Origin: Jiangellales bacterium
GTDB taxonomy: Bacteria > Actinomycetota > Actinomycetes > Jiangellales > Jiangellaceae
Assembly: GCA_030447955.1 (NCBI GenBank)
Contig: JAUJNY010000001.1
Span: 261,691-315,380, forward strand
Direction of reading: 5' to 3'
Length of the DNA: 53,690 bases
The notes under the pieces are model-generated. The model was not told the DNA's origin. It did not search any database and saw only the letters and a program-made list of their open reading frames with translations. Below, piece after piece: positions 36,853-44,791 of the stretch; position 1 is the first letter of the stretch; every line of letters begins with the position of its first letter. Position numbers and translations under genes: made by a program.

Positions 36853-38059
36853 CGACGCGCTCCGTGGGGAGCTCCGGGCCTGCGCCGCTCCGGATGCCGG
36901 CACGTCTCGGCGTGGCGACCGCGAGCAGCTCGGCCGCCGCGCGCTCGGCGCCGCCGACGTCCAGCGAGCGCTTCACCTGCCGGCCGATCCGAGTGCGGGA
37001 GTCGCCCAGTGCGGCGTGGATGGCCGTACTCAGTGCAGGCCCGCTGAGCTCCGCCGGCTCCACCGTCCGTACGAGGCCGAGTCGGGCGAAGGCACGGGCC
37101 CGCAGCAGCTGCTCCTGTCGCGGCTCGACGCGCGGCACGAGAACGGTCGGCACGGCGGCGCACAGCGCTTCGGTCGTCGTGTTGTAGCCGCCCATGCACA
37201 CCAGCGCCGCGATGTCGGTGAAGTGCACCGGCAGGTTGCGGACGAGGCGGTGGTAGGTCCCGCCGAGCTGCGTGACCTGCCGCTGCAGCGACTGCTGCTC
37301 CTCGACACCCGCGTCGCTCCCGCTCACCACCACGGGGTGCCACGGCGCGCCGCGGGACGCGTCGACGAAGGCTTGGAGGACCGCATAGCCGTCCTCGCCG
37401 CCGCCGGCCGTCGCAACCACCACGGGGCGGCCGTCGCTCGAGTGCAGCGATGTGCCGTCGTGGGGCGGCGGCGTGTTCGCGACGTAACCGCAGAAGCGCA
37501 CCATGCGCCGGACTGGCGCCGTCATGCCGTAGACCTCGGGGGGGTCGAGCACGCTGCGGTTGCCGTAGACGAGGACACGGTCGTAGTCGTCGGCGATGGC
37601 CGCCAGGACGCCCGCCGCCTGCCACTCGGCGCGCACGGTCGCAGGGTCGTCGAGGATGTCGCGCAGCCCGAGGACGGCGCGTCCACCGGCCGCTCGCAGC
37701 ACGGCTAGCGCGGCGCGCAGCTCGCCGTGCGCGCCGTGCGGATGCTTGTCGGACAGCAGCACCTGTGGGGCGAAGGACTGCGTCGCTGAGGCGATCAGTG
37801 CCGACCGCATCGCCAGCGTCTCACCAGCCGTCAGCGAAAGCCGGCGCGCCCCGTACGACGTGTTGCTCAGCTTGCGCAGGCCAGGGAGCTTGAGGATGTC
37901 GACGCGGGGCGGGACGACGAGGCTGTCGATGTGGTCGGTGCTGCTCACCACGAGCACGGATGCCCTCGGGTTGAGCTGCGTCACGGCATCGGCTATGGCG
38001 AGGTTCCGTCTGACGTGCCCGAGGCCCTGCCCATCGTGGGAATAGAACAGCCCCCGCAC
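36839..38059 (-). CDS. MurG/MGT-like glycosyltransferase (family 28-type)
   Basis: 406 residues. N-terminus MRGLFYSHDGQGLGHVRRNL, with the G-x-G-H-x-x-R pattern of MurG-like acceptor domains; C-terminal donor region HFTDIAALVCMGGYNTTTEA then PRVEPRQEQLLRARAFARLG, where GGYNT and the PR..EQ motif mark the nucleotide-sugar site. First gene of the five-gene operon, GTG start at 38059 after GGGGGAT. The product is unknown. Confidence 0.87.
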   Translation of the reverse strand: MRGLFYSHDGQGLGHVRRNLAIADAVTQLNPRASVLVVSSTDHIDSLVVPPRVDILKLPGLRKLSNTSYGARRLSLTAGETLAMRSALIASATQSFAPQVLLSDKHPHGAHGELRAALAVLRAAGGRAVLGLRDILDDPATVRAEWQAAGVLAAIADDYDRVLVYGNRSVLDPPEVYGMTAPVRRMVRFCGYVANTPPPHDGTSLHSSDGRPVVVATAGGGEDGYAVLQAFVDASRGAPWHPVVVSGSDAGVEEQQSLQRQVTQLGGTYHRLVRNLPVHFTDIAALVCMGGYNTTTEALCAAVPTVLVPRVEPRQEQLLRARAFARLGLVRTVEPAELSGPALSTAIHAALGDSRTRIGRQVKRSLDVGGAERAAAELLAVATPRRAGIRSGAGPELPTERVDVAV

Positions 38060-38231
38060 AAGATCCCCCGACCTGTCGACGCGCGTTCAGACGCTGTTCA
38101 CCTTGCCCACGGTTTCCGAGAGGGTAACCCAACGTGGCAGGTTGATTACGAAGAGCGCAGGATGCTGAAGCGCCGGCCTCCGCGACTACGCCGACGAGGA
38201 CGCCCGGGACTGGCGAGCGGCTTCGCGCCGG

Positions 38232-39026
38232 TCAGGCCATATTGCGCGGTCTCTCGGCCGGGTTGACGCTCCGCAGGGGTGTGTCGAGCTCGTCCGCCAG
38301 TGCCGTTACCGCTGCAACGACGGCGTGGGCCGGCGGCCACTCGACCACGGGCACGCGTGCGCGGTCGGCTGCAACCACCTCGTCGCTCCACGGGACGATC
38401 GCTGCGAGGGCAAAGCCGTGGCGGTCGCAGAACTCTGTGATCGCCATCTCGTCCTGCGCGGAACGAACCTTGTTGGCGACCACCGCCACCCGGGGCACCG
38501 GCAGCTCGGCGACGAGCGCAGCCATGCGGCGAACGGTCTCGAGCGAGCGGTAGTAGGGCTCGGCGATCAGGCAGACCACGTCGACGTGGCGCACCGTGCC
38601 CCGGCTCAGGTGCTCAGGCGAGGCCTCCATGTCCACGACGACGAAGCGATCTGCGGACCCGAGATCCTCCAGCACGGACGACACGACGGCGTGCGCCGGG
38701 CACAGGCACCCCTCGTCGGCATGCGCTGGTGCTCCCATGCCGAGCAGGCGTACCCCGTCTGGAGCGGCCAAGGAGTAGTGGTCCAGCACCTCGTCGATGG
38801 GCTTGGTGAGGCCGGCCCCTCCGATGCGGCGCGAGACCAGCGAGGGAGGGACGGGTCCCAACCGAGCGGCCGCTTCAGGGGCCACACCGAGCGCAACGGA
38901 CAGGTTGGGGTTCGCGTCGGCGTCCAGCGCGACGACCGGTCGGCCCGATCGGGCGGCGAGCCGGGCGAGCGTGGCGCTGATCGTCGTCTTGCCCGCCCCG
39001 CCCTTGCCGGCGACGGCGAGCCTCAA
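38232..39026 (-). CDS. CooC/MinD-type ATPase 1 (CxC motif)
   Basis: A 264-residue deviant-Walker ATPase: LAVAGKGGAGKTTISATLAR with the signature Lys, ALDADANPNLSVALGV (switch I), CxC at Cys107/Cys109 in DEGCLCPAHAVV, and VVVDMEASPEHLSRGT (Walker B plus). The family includes CooC, which loads nickel into CO dehydrogenase. It begins at TTG 39026, overlapping the padR stop (TTGA); an upstream in-frame ATG lies deep inside padR and is unlikely. One of four such ATPases in the hydrogenase locus. Confidence 0.82.
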   Translation of the reverse strand: MRLAVAGKGGAGKTTISATLARLAARSGRPVVALDADANPNLSVALGVAPEAAARLGPVPPSLVSRRIGGAGLTKPIDEVLDHYSLAAPDGVRLLGMGAPAHADEGCLCPAHAVVSSVLEDLGSADRFVVVDMEASPEHLSRGTVRHVDVVCLIAEPYYRSLETVRRMAALVAELPVPRVAVVANKVRSAQDEMAITEFCDRHGFALAAIVPWSDEVVAADRARVPVVEWPPAHAVVAAVTALADELDTPLRSVNPAERPRNMA

Positions 39027-39397
39027 CGGACGAGGTCGTGCTGCTCGGCGAGCGCCTGGTAGCGACGGCTGTAGGTGGAGAGCGAGCGCGCGACCTCCGC
39101 CAGCGAGCCGGCGACGACGTGCAGCCACTCCCGGCCCTCGGCGGTCAGCTCGTACGTCCGTCGCGCCGGCCCCGACGTGGACGGCTCCCACCGCGAGTGG
39201 ACCAGCCCCTCCTCGTCCATCGCGCGCAGGCAGCGGTACAGCCCGCCGGGGTCCACCCGGTCATAGCCGAGTGCGCTGACCTGGTCGAGCAGCTCGTAGC
39301 CGTGGGACGTCCCCTCGGCCAGCAGCAGGAGCAGGCACGGCCGCAGGTAGTTGCGCGGGAGCCCGACCGGGACCTCATCGGTGGAGCCGCCGATCAT
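39023..39397 (-). CDS. PadR-family transcriptional regulator
   Basis: 124 residues with the PadR winged helix: NYLRPCLLLLLAEGTSHGYE then LLDQVSALGYDRVDPGGLYR, CLRAMDEEGLVHSRWEPS and ARRTYELTAEGREWLHVV, plus a C-terminal dimerisation helix. It sits in the operon divergent from hhyS and is the best candidate for controlling it through the inverted repeats at 40664-40701. ATG 39397 overlaps the stop of the upstream gene (ATGA). Confidence 0.88.
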   Translation of the reverse strand: MIGGSTDEVPVGLPRNYLRPCLLLLLAEGTSHGYELLDQVSALGYDRVDPGGLYRCLRAMDEEGLVHSRWEPSTSGPARRTYELTAEGREWLHVVAGSLAEVARSLSTYSRRYQALAEQHDLVR

Positions 39398-39780
39398 CCG
39401 GGTGACCCCGGCGCGCGCTCCGCGGCGCAGGCGAGAGCCTCCTCGACGGAGTTCTGGCACCAGCAGTCGGCACTGCACTCGCCATGCGTGGGACGGGTGA
39501 GGTCCGCGAAGCTGAGCGCGAACTCGGTCTTGCCCTCCGCGAGCCCCGACTGCGACATCACGTAGCCGCCGGGGGCGGGCTCGAGGTAGCCGTCGAGGAC
39601 CAGGCGGTCGAGGTAGCCGACCCCGACCTCCGCCTCGACGCCGAGAAAGCGCTCGAGCAGCGGCGCGTCGACGACGTCGCCGAGGCCCTCGCCCTTCAGC
39701 CAGTACATGACCTGGAGGATCTCGCTGCGCCAGTAGAGGGCGCGCAGCGCCTCCGACTTGGGCGGGTGGAGCTGGTCCAT
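39394..39780 (-). CDS. Hypothetical protein with C-terminal Cys cluster, hydrogenase locus
   Basis: 128 residues starting MDQLHPPKSEALRALYWRSE. The middle looks like a winged helix (LERFLGVEAEVGVGYLDRLV, then LDGYLEPAPGGYVMSQSG), and the C-terminus has HGECSADCWCQNSVEEALAC, a compact Cys group (C-x3-C-x-C) that could bind a metal or Fe-S cluster. It lies 2 bases from the upstream membrane-protein gene and overlaps padR. A metal or redox sensor partner of PadR is possible but is inference. Confidence 0.7.
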   Translation of the reverse strand: MDQLHPPKSEALRALYWRSEILQVMYWLKGEGLGDVVDAPLLERFLGVEAEVGVGYLDRLVLDGYLEPAPGGYVMSQSGLAEGKTEFALSFADLTRPTHGECSADCWCQNSVEEALACAAERAPGSPG

Positions 39781-39782
39781 GA

Positions 39783-40064
39783 TCAGCGCCCCCGGCCGGC
39801 TGGCGCTGATTTGGCTGCAGCGTCGGCCAGGCCGGTGAGGTCGGCAAGCGCGCTCGCGACGCCAGCGAGCTGTTGGTTGACCGTGAGCACCGACGGCCCG
39901 ATGACCTGAGTTTGCGTCTCGATGGCCCGGACGCCGAACGCCACCTTGCCGAGGAGGGCCGACGTACGGCGCAGCGACGCCGCGATGCGCACCAGGTAGT
40001 AGACGAGGACCACCAGTACGAGGACGATCTCGACGATCGTGAGCGTGATCAGCAGTGGTGTCAT
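39783..40064 (-). CDS. Small membrane protein, paralogue of 48068-48334
   Basis: 93 residues: one N-terminal transmembrane helix (about residues 4-25, LLITLTIVEIVLVLVVLVYY) and then an amphipathic cytosolic part with SLRRTSALLGKVAFGVRAIE and NQQLAGVASALADL. The LGKV-x-FGV-x-x-I core is shared with the protein at 48068-48334. ATG 40064 overlaps the upstream stop. Function unknown; the topology would suit a membrane tether for soluble enzymes. Confidence 0.72.
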   Translation of the reverse strand: MTPLLITLTIVEIVLVLVVLVYYLVRIAASLRRTSALLGKVAFGVRAIETQTQVIGPSVLTVNQQLAGVASALADLTGLADAAAKSAPAGRGR

Positions 40065-40375
40065 CGTGGGGCCAGCCTGGAGCTCCCTGTCGCCGTCGGC
40101 CCCGATGGCGTCCGGGTGGTCGCTGGCGCCGGACTTAGCAGCTCGACGTGCAGCAGCGCCTCCTCGGTCAGCCGGTTAAGCCGGTCGGAGGTCGCGGGGA
40201 GCAGCCACGTCGTCGCCGTGTTGCGGGCGACCTCCTTGCCGGCCTGCCACACCAGACCGGCTCCGCGCTCGATCCGGTGCACCTGACGCAGGAAGGTTTC
40301 GAGCAGGACCACGGCGACGACGGCCACGACGAGCCCGAGTCCCAGCGCCAGGAACCAGTACCCCTCATCACTCAT
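40061..40375 (-). CDS. Small membrane protein of the hydrogenase locus
   Basis: 104 residues starting MSDEGYWFLALGLGLVVAVV, one transmembrane helix (about residues 7-27), then a helical cytosolic domain (RQVHRIERGAGLVWQAGKEV, SDRLNRLTEEALLHVELLSP) and a Pro/Thr-rich tail. Coupled to both neighbours by 4-base overlaps (ATGA). No recognised family. Confidence 0.7.
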   Translation of the reverse strand: MSDEGYWFLALGLGLVVAVVAVVLLETFLRQVHRIERGAGLVWQAGKEVARNTATTWLLPATSDRLNRLTEEALLHVELLSPAPATTRTPSGPTATGSSRLAPR

Positions 40376-40623
40376 GCCGGTCCTCCCGGTGTCAGAGCGC
40401 GCCGCGCGTCCGCGGCCGCTTCGCAGATGCGCTGGGTGGTCTTCATGGTGGCCTCCAGCTGCCAAAGGCCGGCGGTGCCGTCCCGTGCGTCCTGCAGGGC
40501 GGCCAGGATCGCCTCGGCCTTTGCGGCGGTCTGCCGAGCTCCGCGAATCATCAGCAGCAGTACGACGACCACGACCAGCACCACGACGGCGCCGATGAGG
40601 TAACCCAGGATCCAGCCGTTCAC
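40372..40623 (-). CDS. Small membrane protein, first gene of the padR/cooC operon
   Basis: 83 residues from GTG 40623, which follows GGAGG. MNGWILGYLIGAVVVLVVVV is a strong membrane helix, followed by a basic and Ala-rich helix (ARQTAAKAEAILAALQDARD, KTTQRICEAAADARRAL). It may be distantly related to the 48345-48602 protein, which has the same length and layout. Confidence 0.68.
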   Translation of the reverse strand: MNGWILGYLIGAVVVLVVVVVLLLMIRGARQTAAKAEAILAALQDARDGTAGLWQLEATMKTTQRICEAAADARRALTPGGPA

Positions 40624-40663
40624 GGGGCCTCCACGGGCCGCGATGATCTCCAGTCGCCGCACC

Positions 40664-40701
40664 GTACACCGGAATGACCGCTAGGTGTACGTTGCACCTA
40701 G
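40664..40701. promoter_or_regulatory. Overlapping inverted repeats in the hhyS/padR divergent promoter
   Basis: GTACACC (40664-40670) is the inverted copy of GGTGTAC (40684-40690), and CTAGGTG (40681-40687) of CACCTAG (40695-40701). The three half-sites share one element and lie in the 119-base gap between the two divergent operons. Probably an operator; the PadR regulator is the likely ligand. Confidence 0.6.
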
Positions 40702-40742
40702 GGCGCGGGACGCAGCCCACCTCTGGCCCCGCGGGAGCAGCG

Positions 40743-42094
40743 ATGGCAGACCGGCAGACGCGCACCCCGACGCAGGTCGACAAGACCCCGGCGGAGGAGC
40801 TGCTCGACGCGCTCGGGCCGGTTGACCGCTACCACGACTACGAGTACTTCGGCGACTTCGGGATGCCCGCCCGGGCGATGATGGAGGACCTCGTGGTGGG
40901 GGCGACCCACCCTGGGCGCTTCGGCCCCTTGGACAAGGTGCACGCCTTCTGGTTCGCAGGCGCCAGCTGTGACGGGTGCAGCGTGGCGGTCACCGGCGGG
41001 ACGACACCCAGCTTGGAGAGCATGCTGCTCGGCGCCCACCCCGGGATCCCGAAGGTGGTGCTGCACCACCCGGTCCTGAACATGGAGGCTGGCGCGCACT
41101 ACCTGCGGCCGGCCGAGCAGGCGGTCCTGGGGGAGCTCGACGCGCCGTACGTCGTCATCCTCGAAGGCTCGATCATGGACGAGGTCGCCGCCTGGCGTGC
41201 CGGCGGCTATTGGTCGGCGCAGGGCGAGGAGCCCTGGGGTCCCGAGGGCGAGCTGCGGCCCGTCAGCGCGACCGAGTGGATCGCCCGGCTCGCGCCCAAC
41301 GCCGCCGCGATGATGGCGATCGGAACCTGCGCGACCTGGGGCGGCATCCCCGCCGCGGAGGGCAACCCGACCGGTGCCATGAGCCTCATGGACTTCCTGG
41401 GCAAGGACTACCGCTCAGTGCTCGGCGTGCCCGTCGTCAACGTGCCCGGCTGCCCGCCGATCGGCGACAACTTCAACGAGACGGTGGCCGCCATCTTGTA
41501 CTTCCTGCAGGGCTTCGGGCCGCTGCCGGAGTTCGACGAGCTCGGCCGCCCCGCGTGGCTGTTCGGTGAGACCGTCCACCGGCGCTGCGTACGCGGCGCC
41601 TACTACGAAGAAGGCGCGTTCGCCCAGGAGTTCGGCGACCCCGAGTGCCTGGTAGAGATCGGCTGCTGGGGCCCAGTGGTCAACTGCAACATCACCTCGC
41701 GCGGCATGATCAACCACGTCGGCGGGTGCATGAACGCGGGTGGCGCCTGCATCGGCTGCACCATGCCGGGCTTCCCCGACAAGTTCACGCCGTTCTACAA
41801 GCGCCCGCCGGGCTCGCTCGCATCGACGACCGTCTCGCGCATGGTCGGCAGCGTCATCCGGCCGCTGCGCAAGTTCAGCAACAACAACCTCAACCGCGAG
41901 GTGCGCTGGGATCGGCAGCACGCGACGCCGAGCGCCTTCTCGAGGAAAAGGCCGGGCCGTCGCCATTGGCCGACGTCAGTCACAAGTTCTACGACAAGAT
42001 GCGCCGCTCGAGCGACACCGCGCGCAACGACGCTGACGTCTGGGGCAAGCGCGACGAGGCCCCCAGCGGCGGCAGCCCCAACGCCCGCGTCTGA
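40743..42094 (+). CDS. hhyS: [NiFe]-hydrogenase small subunit, actinobacterial high-affinity type (frameshift near 3' end)
   Basis: Electron-transfer subunit with Fe-S clusters. Cluster motifs: FAGASCDGCSVAVTGG (Cys76, Asp77, Cys79), AIGTCATWGGIPAAEGN, NVPGCPPIGDNF, ETVHRRCVRGAYYEEG, VEIGCWGPVVNCNITS and HVGGCMNAGGACIGCTMPGF. There is no Tat signal, as in group 1h (formerly group 5) enzymes. ATG 40743 follows GGGAG. At about 41940-41945 one base appears to be missing: the frame up to TPSAFSR should continue as EEKAGPSPLADVSHKFYDKM and end at 42094, 21 bases before hhyL. Read as written, it would run to 42200 with a meaningless Arg/Thr-rich tail. Confidence 0.9.
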
Positions 42095-42115
42095 CCCCGA
42101 TCGGAGTCCCCGCAG

Positions 42116-44017
42116 ATGTGTTTCAAAACCCTCCCGGTCGAGTTCGACGCGAACGGCACCGCCACACTGCGCGGCGGCATCCCCAACCCGTACGACGTGA
42201 CGATCGCCAAGCCGGACGTCGCCCTGAACGAGGTTGAGCGCCGAGAGGGCATCGAGCGTCTGGTGGCCCGCAACGGTCACATCAAGGACCTCAACATGGA
42301 CCCGGTGACGCGCATCGCCGGTGCTCTCGCCGTGCATGTCACAGCCGACCTCGAGAAGGGGGTCTACCTCGACTCGCACGCCCAGGCGACGCTCTTCCGC
42401 GGATACGAGGTCATCCTCATGGGCCGCGACCCGCGCGACGCGATCTTCGTGTCCTCGCGCGCCTGCGGCGTCTGCGGCGGCGTGCACGCCCACGCGGCGG
42501 CGTACGCGATCGAGTCCGCGATGGGCATCTGCCCGCCGCCGCTCGGCACGGTCGTGCGCAACATGACCGAGGCCGCCGAGATGGGCTACGACAACCCGCT
42601 GCACCTCTACCTGCTGGCCGGCCCCGACTACTGCGAGGCCGTCATCAAGGCCTCCAACCCGGAGCTCTGGCCGAAGGCCGAGTCGTGGCCGTGCCCCAAC
42701 GCCGACATCCACGGCTTCAAGACGATGGCCGAGCTGATGACGGCCCTCAACCCGCTGACCGGCAACCTCTACCGCGAGGGACTGGAGTTCACCCGCCTGT
42801 CGCGCGAGATGGTGGTCCTGCTGACCGGCAAGTACCCGCACCCGGAGAACGTGGTGCCGGGGGGCGTGTCGACCACGCTCACGCTACAGACGCTCAACGA
42901 GTTCCACTCTCGGCTGGGCAAGATCTTCGACTACGCGCAGCGGATGCTGGCGGTCTGGGACGACATCCCGGCTTTCTTCTACGAGGCCGACGACCGCTAC
43001 CAGCTCGTCGGGTACCTCCCGACCAACCACATCGACCCCGGCTACTGGGACGACCCCTACGCCTACGACGCCACGTACGAGAACTGCAACAGCTGGGGCG
43101 AGAAGCGTTGGTCCACGCCGGGTGTCGTGATCGGCGGGGAGCTCGTCACGACGCGGCTGACCGACATCAACATCGGGTGGGAGGAGTTCGTCGAGCACTC
43201 CTACTACGACGCCTCACACACGAGCCGGTACGAGACCGACCCGCTGGGCAACCCGCTGTCGCCGTACCACTCGTGGAACAAGCGGACGCTGCCCAAGCCC
43301 GGTGCGCGGGACTGGAAGGACAAGTACACCTGGGCCTGCGCACCGCGGTGGGACCGGCAGGTGGTCGAGGCCGGCTGCTACTCGCGCCTGCTCATGACGG
43401 CCAAGGCGCAGAAGATGCCAGCCAGCGACTTCATGTCGGCGACCGGGTCGAGCATGCGCCTGCTCATCCCCAAGGGCGAGACGGGTGAGCGTGAGGTCGA
43501 GTGGCACGCGCCGGAGCGCTGGAACGCCTTCGAGCGCAACCGGGGTCGCGCCTACCACTACCTGTTCAGCCAGCTCGTCGCCCTCGAGAGCCTCCTCGAG
43601 GCGTACAAGCTCATGAAGCAGGGTGAGAAGCGCGTGGCCGCGCTGAACCCCACCGAGCTGGAGAAGGCCATCCCGATGGACGAGCGGCGCAGCGTCGGCT
43701 GGTGGGGCGCGGGGCGGGGGTGGCTCACCCACCACCTGGTGATGGACAAGGGCAAGATCACCAACTACCAGATCTGCACGCCGTCGACCATCAACGCCTC
43801 CCCGCGTGACCCGTGGGGGCAGCCGGGGCCGTACGAGCAGGCCGTGATGAACACCCCGATCATCGAGGACGTGTCGGACCCCTCGAAGTTCACCAGCATC
43901 GACATGCTGCGCGGCATCCGCAGCTTCGACCCGTGCATGCCGTGCACCACGCACGCCTACACCGGGGACGGCGAAGTCGTGCGCGAGGTCAACACGTGCT
44001 CCTGCGGCGGCGACTGA
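42116..44017 (+). CDS. hhyL: [NiFe]-hydrogenase large (catalytic) subunit
   Basis: 633 residues carrying the Ni-Fe(CN)2CO site. The N-terminal ligand motif is RACGVCGGVHAHA (Cys117, Cys120, His124), the C-terminal one FDPCMPCTTH (Cys607, Cys610, His613). NMDPVTRIAGALAVHV and the SWNKRTLPKPGARDWKDKYT region are typical of the uptake group 1h enzymes that oxidise trace H2. A 20-residue tail follows His613 (starting AYTGDGEVV, ending CSCGGD) and should be removed by the maturation peptidase encoded at 46796. ATG 42116. Confidence 0.95.
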   Translation: MCFKTLPVEFDANGTATLRGGIPNPYDVTIAKPDVALNEVERREGIERLVARNGHIKDLNMDPVTRIAGALAVHVTADLEKGVYLDSHAQATLFRGYEVILMGRDPRDAIFVSSRACGVCGGVHAHAAAYAIESAMGICPPPLGTVVRNMTEAAEMGYDNPLHLYLLAGPDYCEAVIKASNPELWPKAESWPCPNADIHGFKTMAELMTALNPLTGNLYREGLEFTRLSREMVVLLTGKYPHPENVVPGGVSTTLTLQTLNEFHSRLGKIFDYAQRMLAVWDDIPAFFYEADDRYQLVGYLPTNHIDPGYWDDPYAYDATYENCNSWGEKRWSTPGVVIGGELVTTRLTDINIGWEEFVEHSYYDASHTSRYETDPLGNPLSPYHSWNKRTLPKPGARDWKDKYTWACAPRWDRQVVEAGCYSRLLMTAKAQKMPASDFMSATGSSMRLLIPKGETGEREVEWHAPERWNAFERNRGRAYHYLFSQLVALESLLEAYKLMKQGEKRVAALNPTELEKAIPMDERRSVGWWGAGRGWLTHHLVMDKGKITNYQICTPSTINASPRDPWGQPGPYEQAVMNTPIIEDVSDPSKFTSIDMLRGIRSFDPCMPCTTHAYTGDGEVVREVNTCSCGGD

Positions 44018-44023
44018 GGACCC

Positions 44024-44791
44024 GTGACCGTCCTTCTGGGCGGGATTTACGAGCTCTTCCAGAGCGACCTCGACCTCGGTCGGCTCGCTGTCGAGCAGCT
44101 ACGCGGCGAAGGTCTCGGCCCTGAGGTCCACGTCGAGGACCTGCACTACGGCGCGGTCGCGATCGTCCAGCGTCTGGAGGAGCTCCGCCCCGACACGCTC
44201 GTCCTGGTGACGGCAGTGCGCCGCGACCGCCCCCCTGGCACGGTGGAGCGACGGCGCCTCCAGCCGTCGCGGGTCGACCCGAGCGCCTTTCAGGCCGCGG
44301 TGGGTGACGCGGTCACCGGTTATGTGCACATCGACCTGCTCCTCGAAGTCGCCAGCGGATTCGGCGCTCTACCGGCACGGACGGTCGCTGTGGAGGTGGA
44401 GCCGGAGCGTGTCGGGCCTGGAGCGGAGCTCAGCGGACTGGTGTCGGCGGCTCTGGAGCAGGCGCTCGAGCTGGTACGGGCCGAGGTCCGCCGGGCTCCG
44501 CTGCTCGCCTTGGCCGACGAGCTGCGCCCGCTGGTCACCGGCGACCGGCTGGCGGAGTCGACCGTGCTGGCCACCCTGCGCGAGCTGCTCGACGAGCTGG
44601 CGGGGCTTGACCGGGACGGGCGGTGGGGGCGCGCGTTCGCGCTGCGAGACCGGCTCAAGCTGGGCATCGCCGAGGGGGGGGTCAGCGAGGGGATGGATCA
44701 CCGCGACTGGGGGCTGTGGTGGGCGCTGATCGAGGAGCTCGACCGGCTGGAGGCCGTCGAGGCGTCGGCCCTCCCCCCGCGTGTCCGCTAG
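44024..44791 (+). CDS. Hydrogenase maturation peptidase-like protein, catalytically degenerate, with extra C-terminal domain
   Basis: Residues 1-135 follow the HybD/HyaD fold: LLGGIYELFQSDLDLGRLAV, VEDLHYGAVAIVQRLEELRP, TLVLVTAVRRDRPPGTVERR and VHIDLLLEVASGFGALPA with His102. The strand that normally carries an Asp (LVDAV) reads LVTAV here (Thr63), and the GN of the N-terminal motif is GI. A further about 90 residues (RLAESTVLATLRELLDELAG, MDHRDWGLWWALIEELDR) are not part of the peptidase fold. It is probably a non-proteolytic assembly factor. GTG 44024 is 6 bases after hhyL, so it is cotranscribed. Confidence 0.75.
   Translation: MTVLLGGIYELFQSDLDLGRLAVEQLRGEGLGPEVHVEDLHYGAVAIVQRLEELRPDTLVLVTAVRRDRPPGTVERRRLQPSRVDPSAFQAAVGDAVTGYVHIDLLLEVASGFGALPARTVAVEVEPERVGPGAELSGLVSAALEQALELVRAEVRRAPLLALADELRPLVTGDRLAESTVLATLRELLDELAGLDRDGRWGRAFALRDRLKLGIAEGGVSEGMDHRDWGLWWALIEELDRLEAVEASALPPRVR

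Noticed and set aside
42095..42200. Extension of hhyS to the stop at 42200
   Set aside because: The added residues are Arg/Thr/Ala-rich with no family character and would overlap hhyL by 85 bases; the alternative frame fits the family and spacing.
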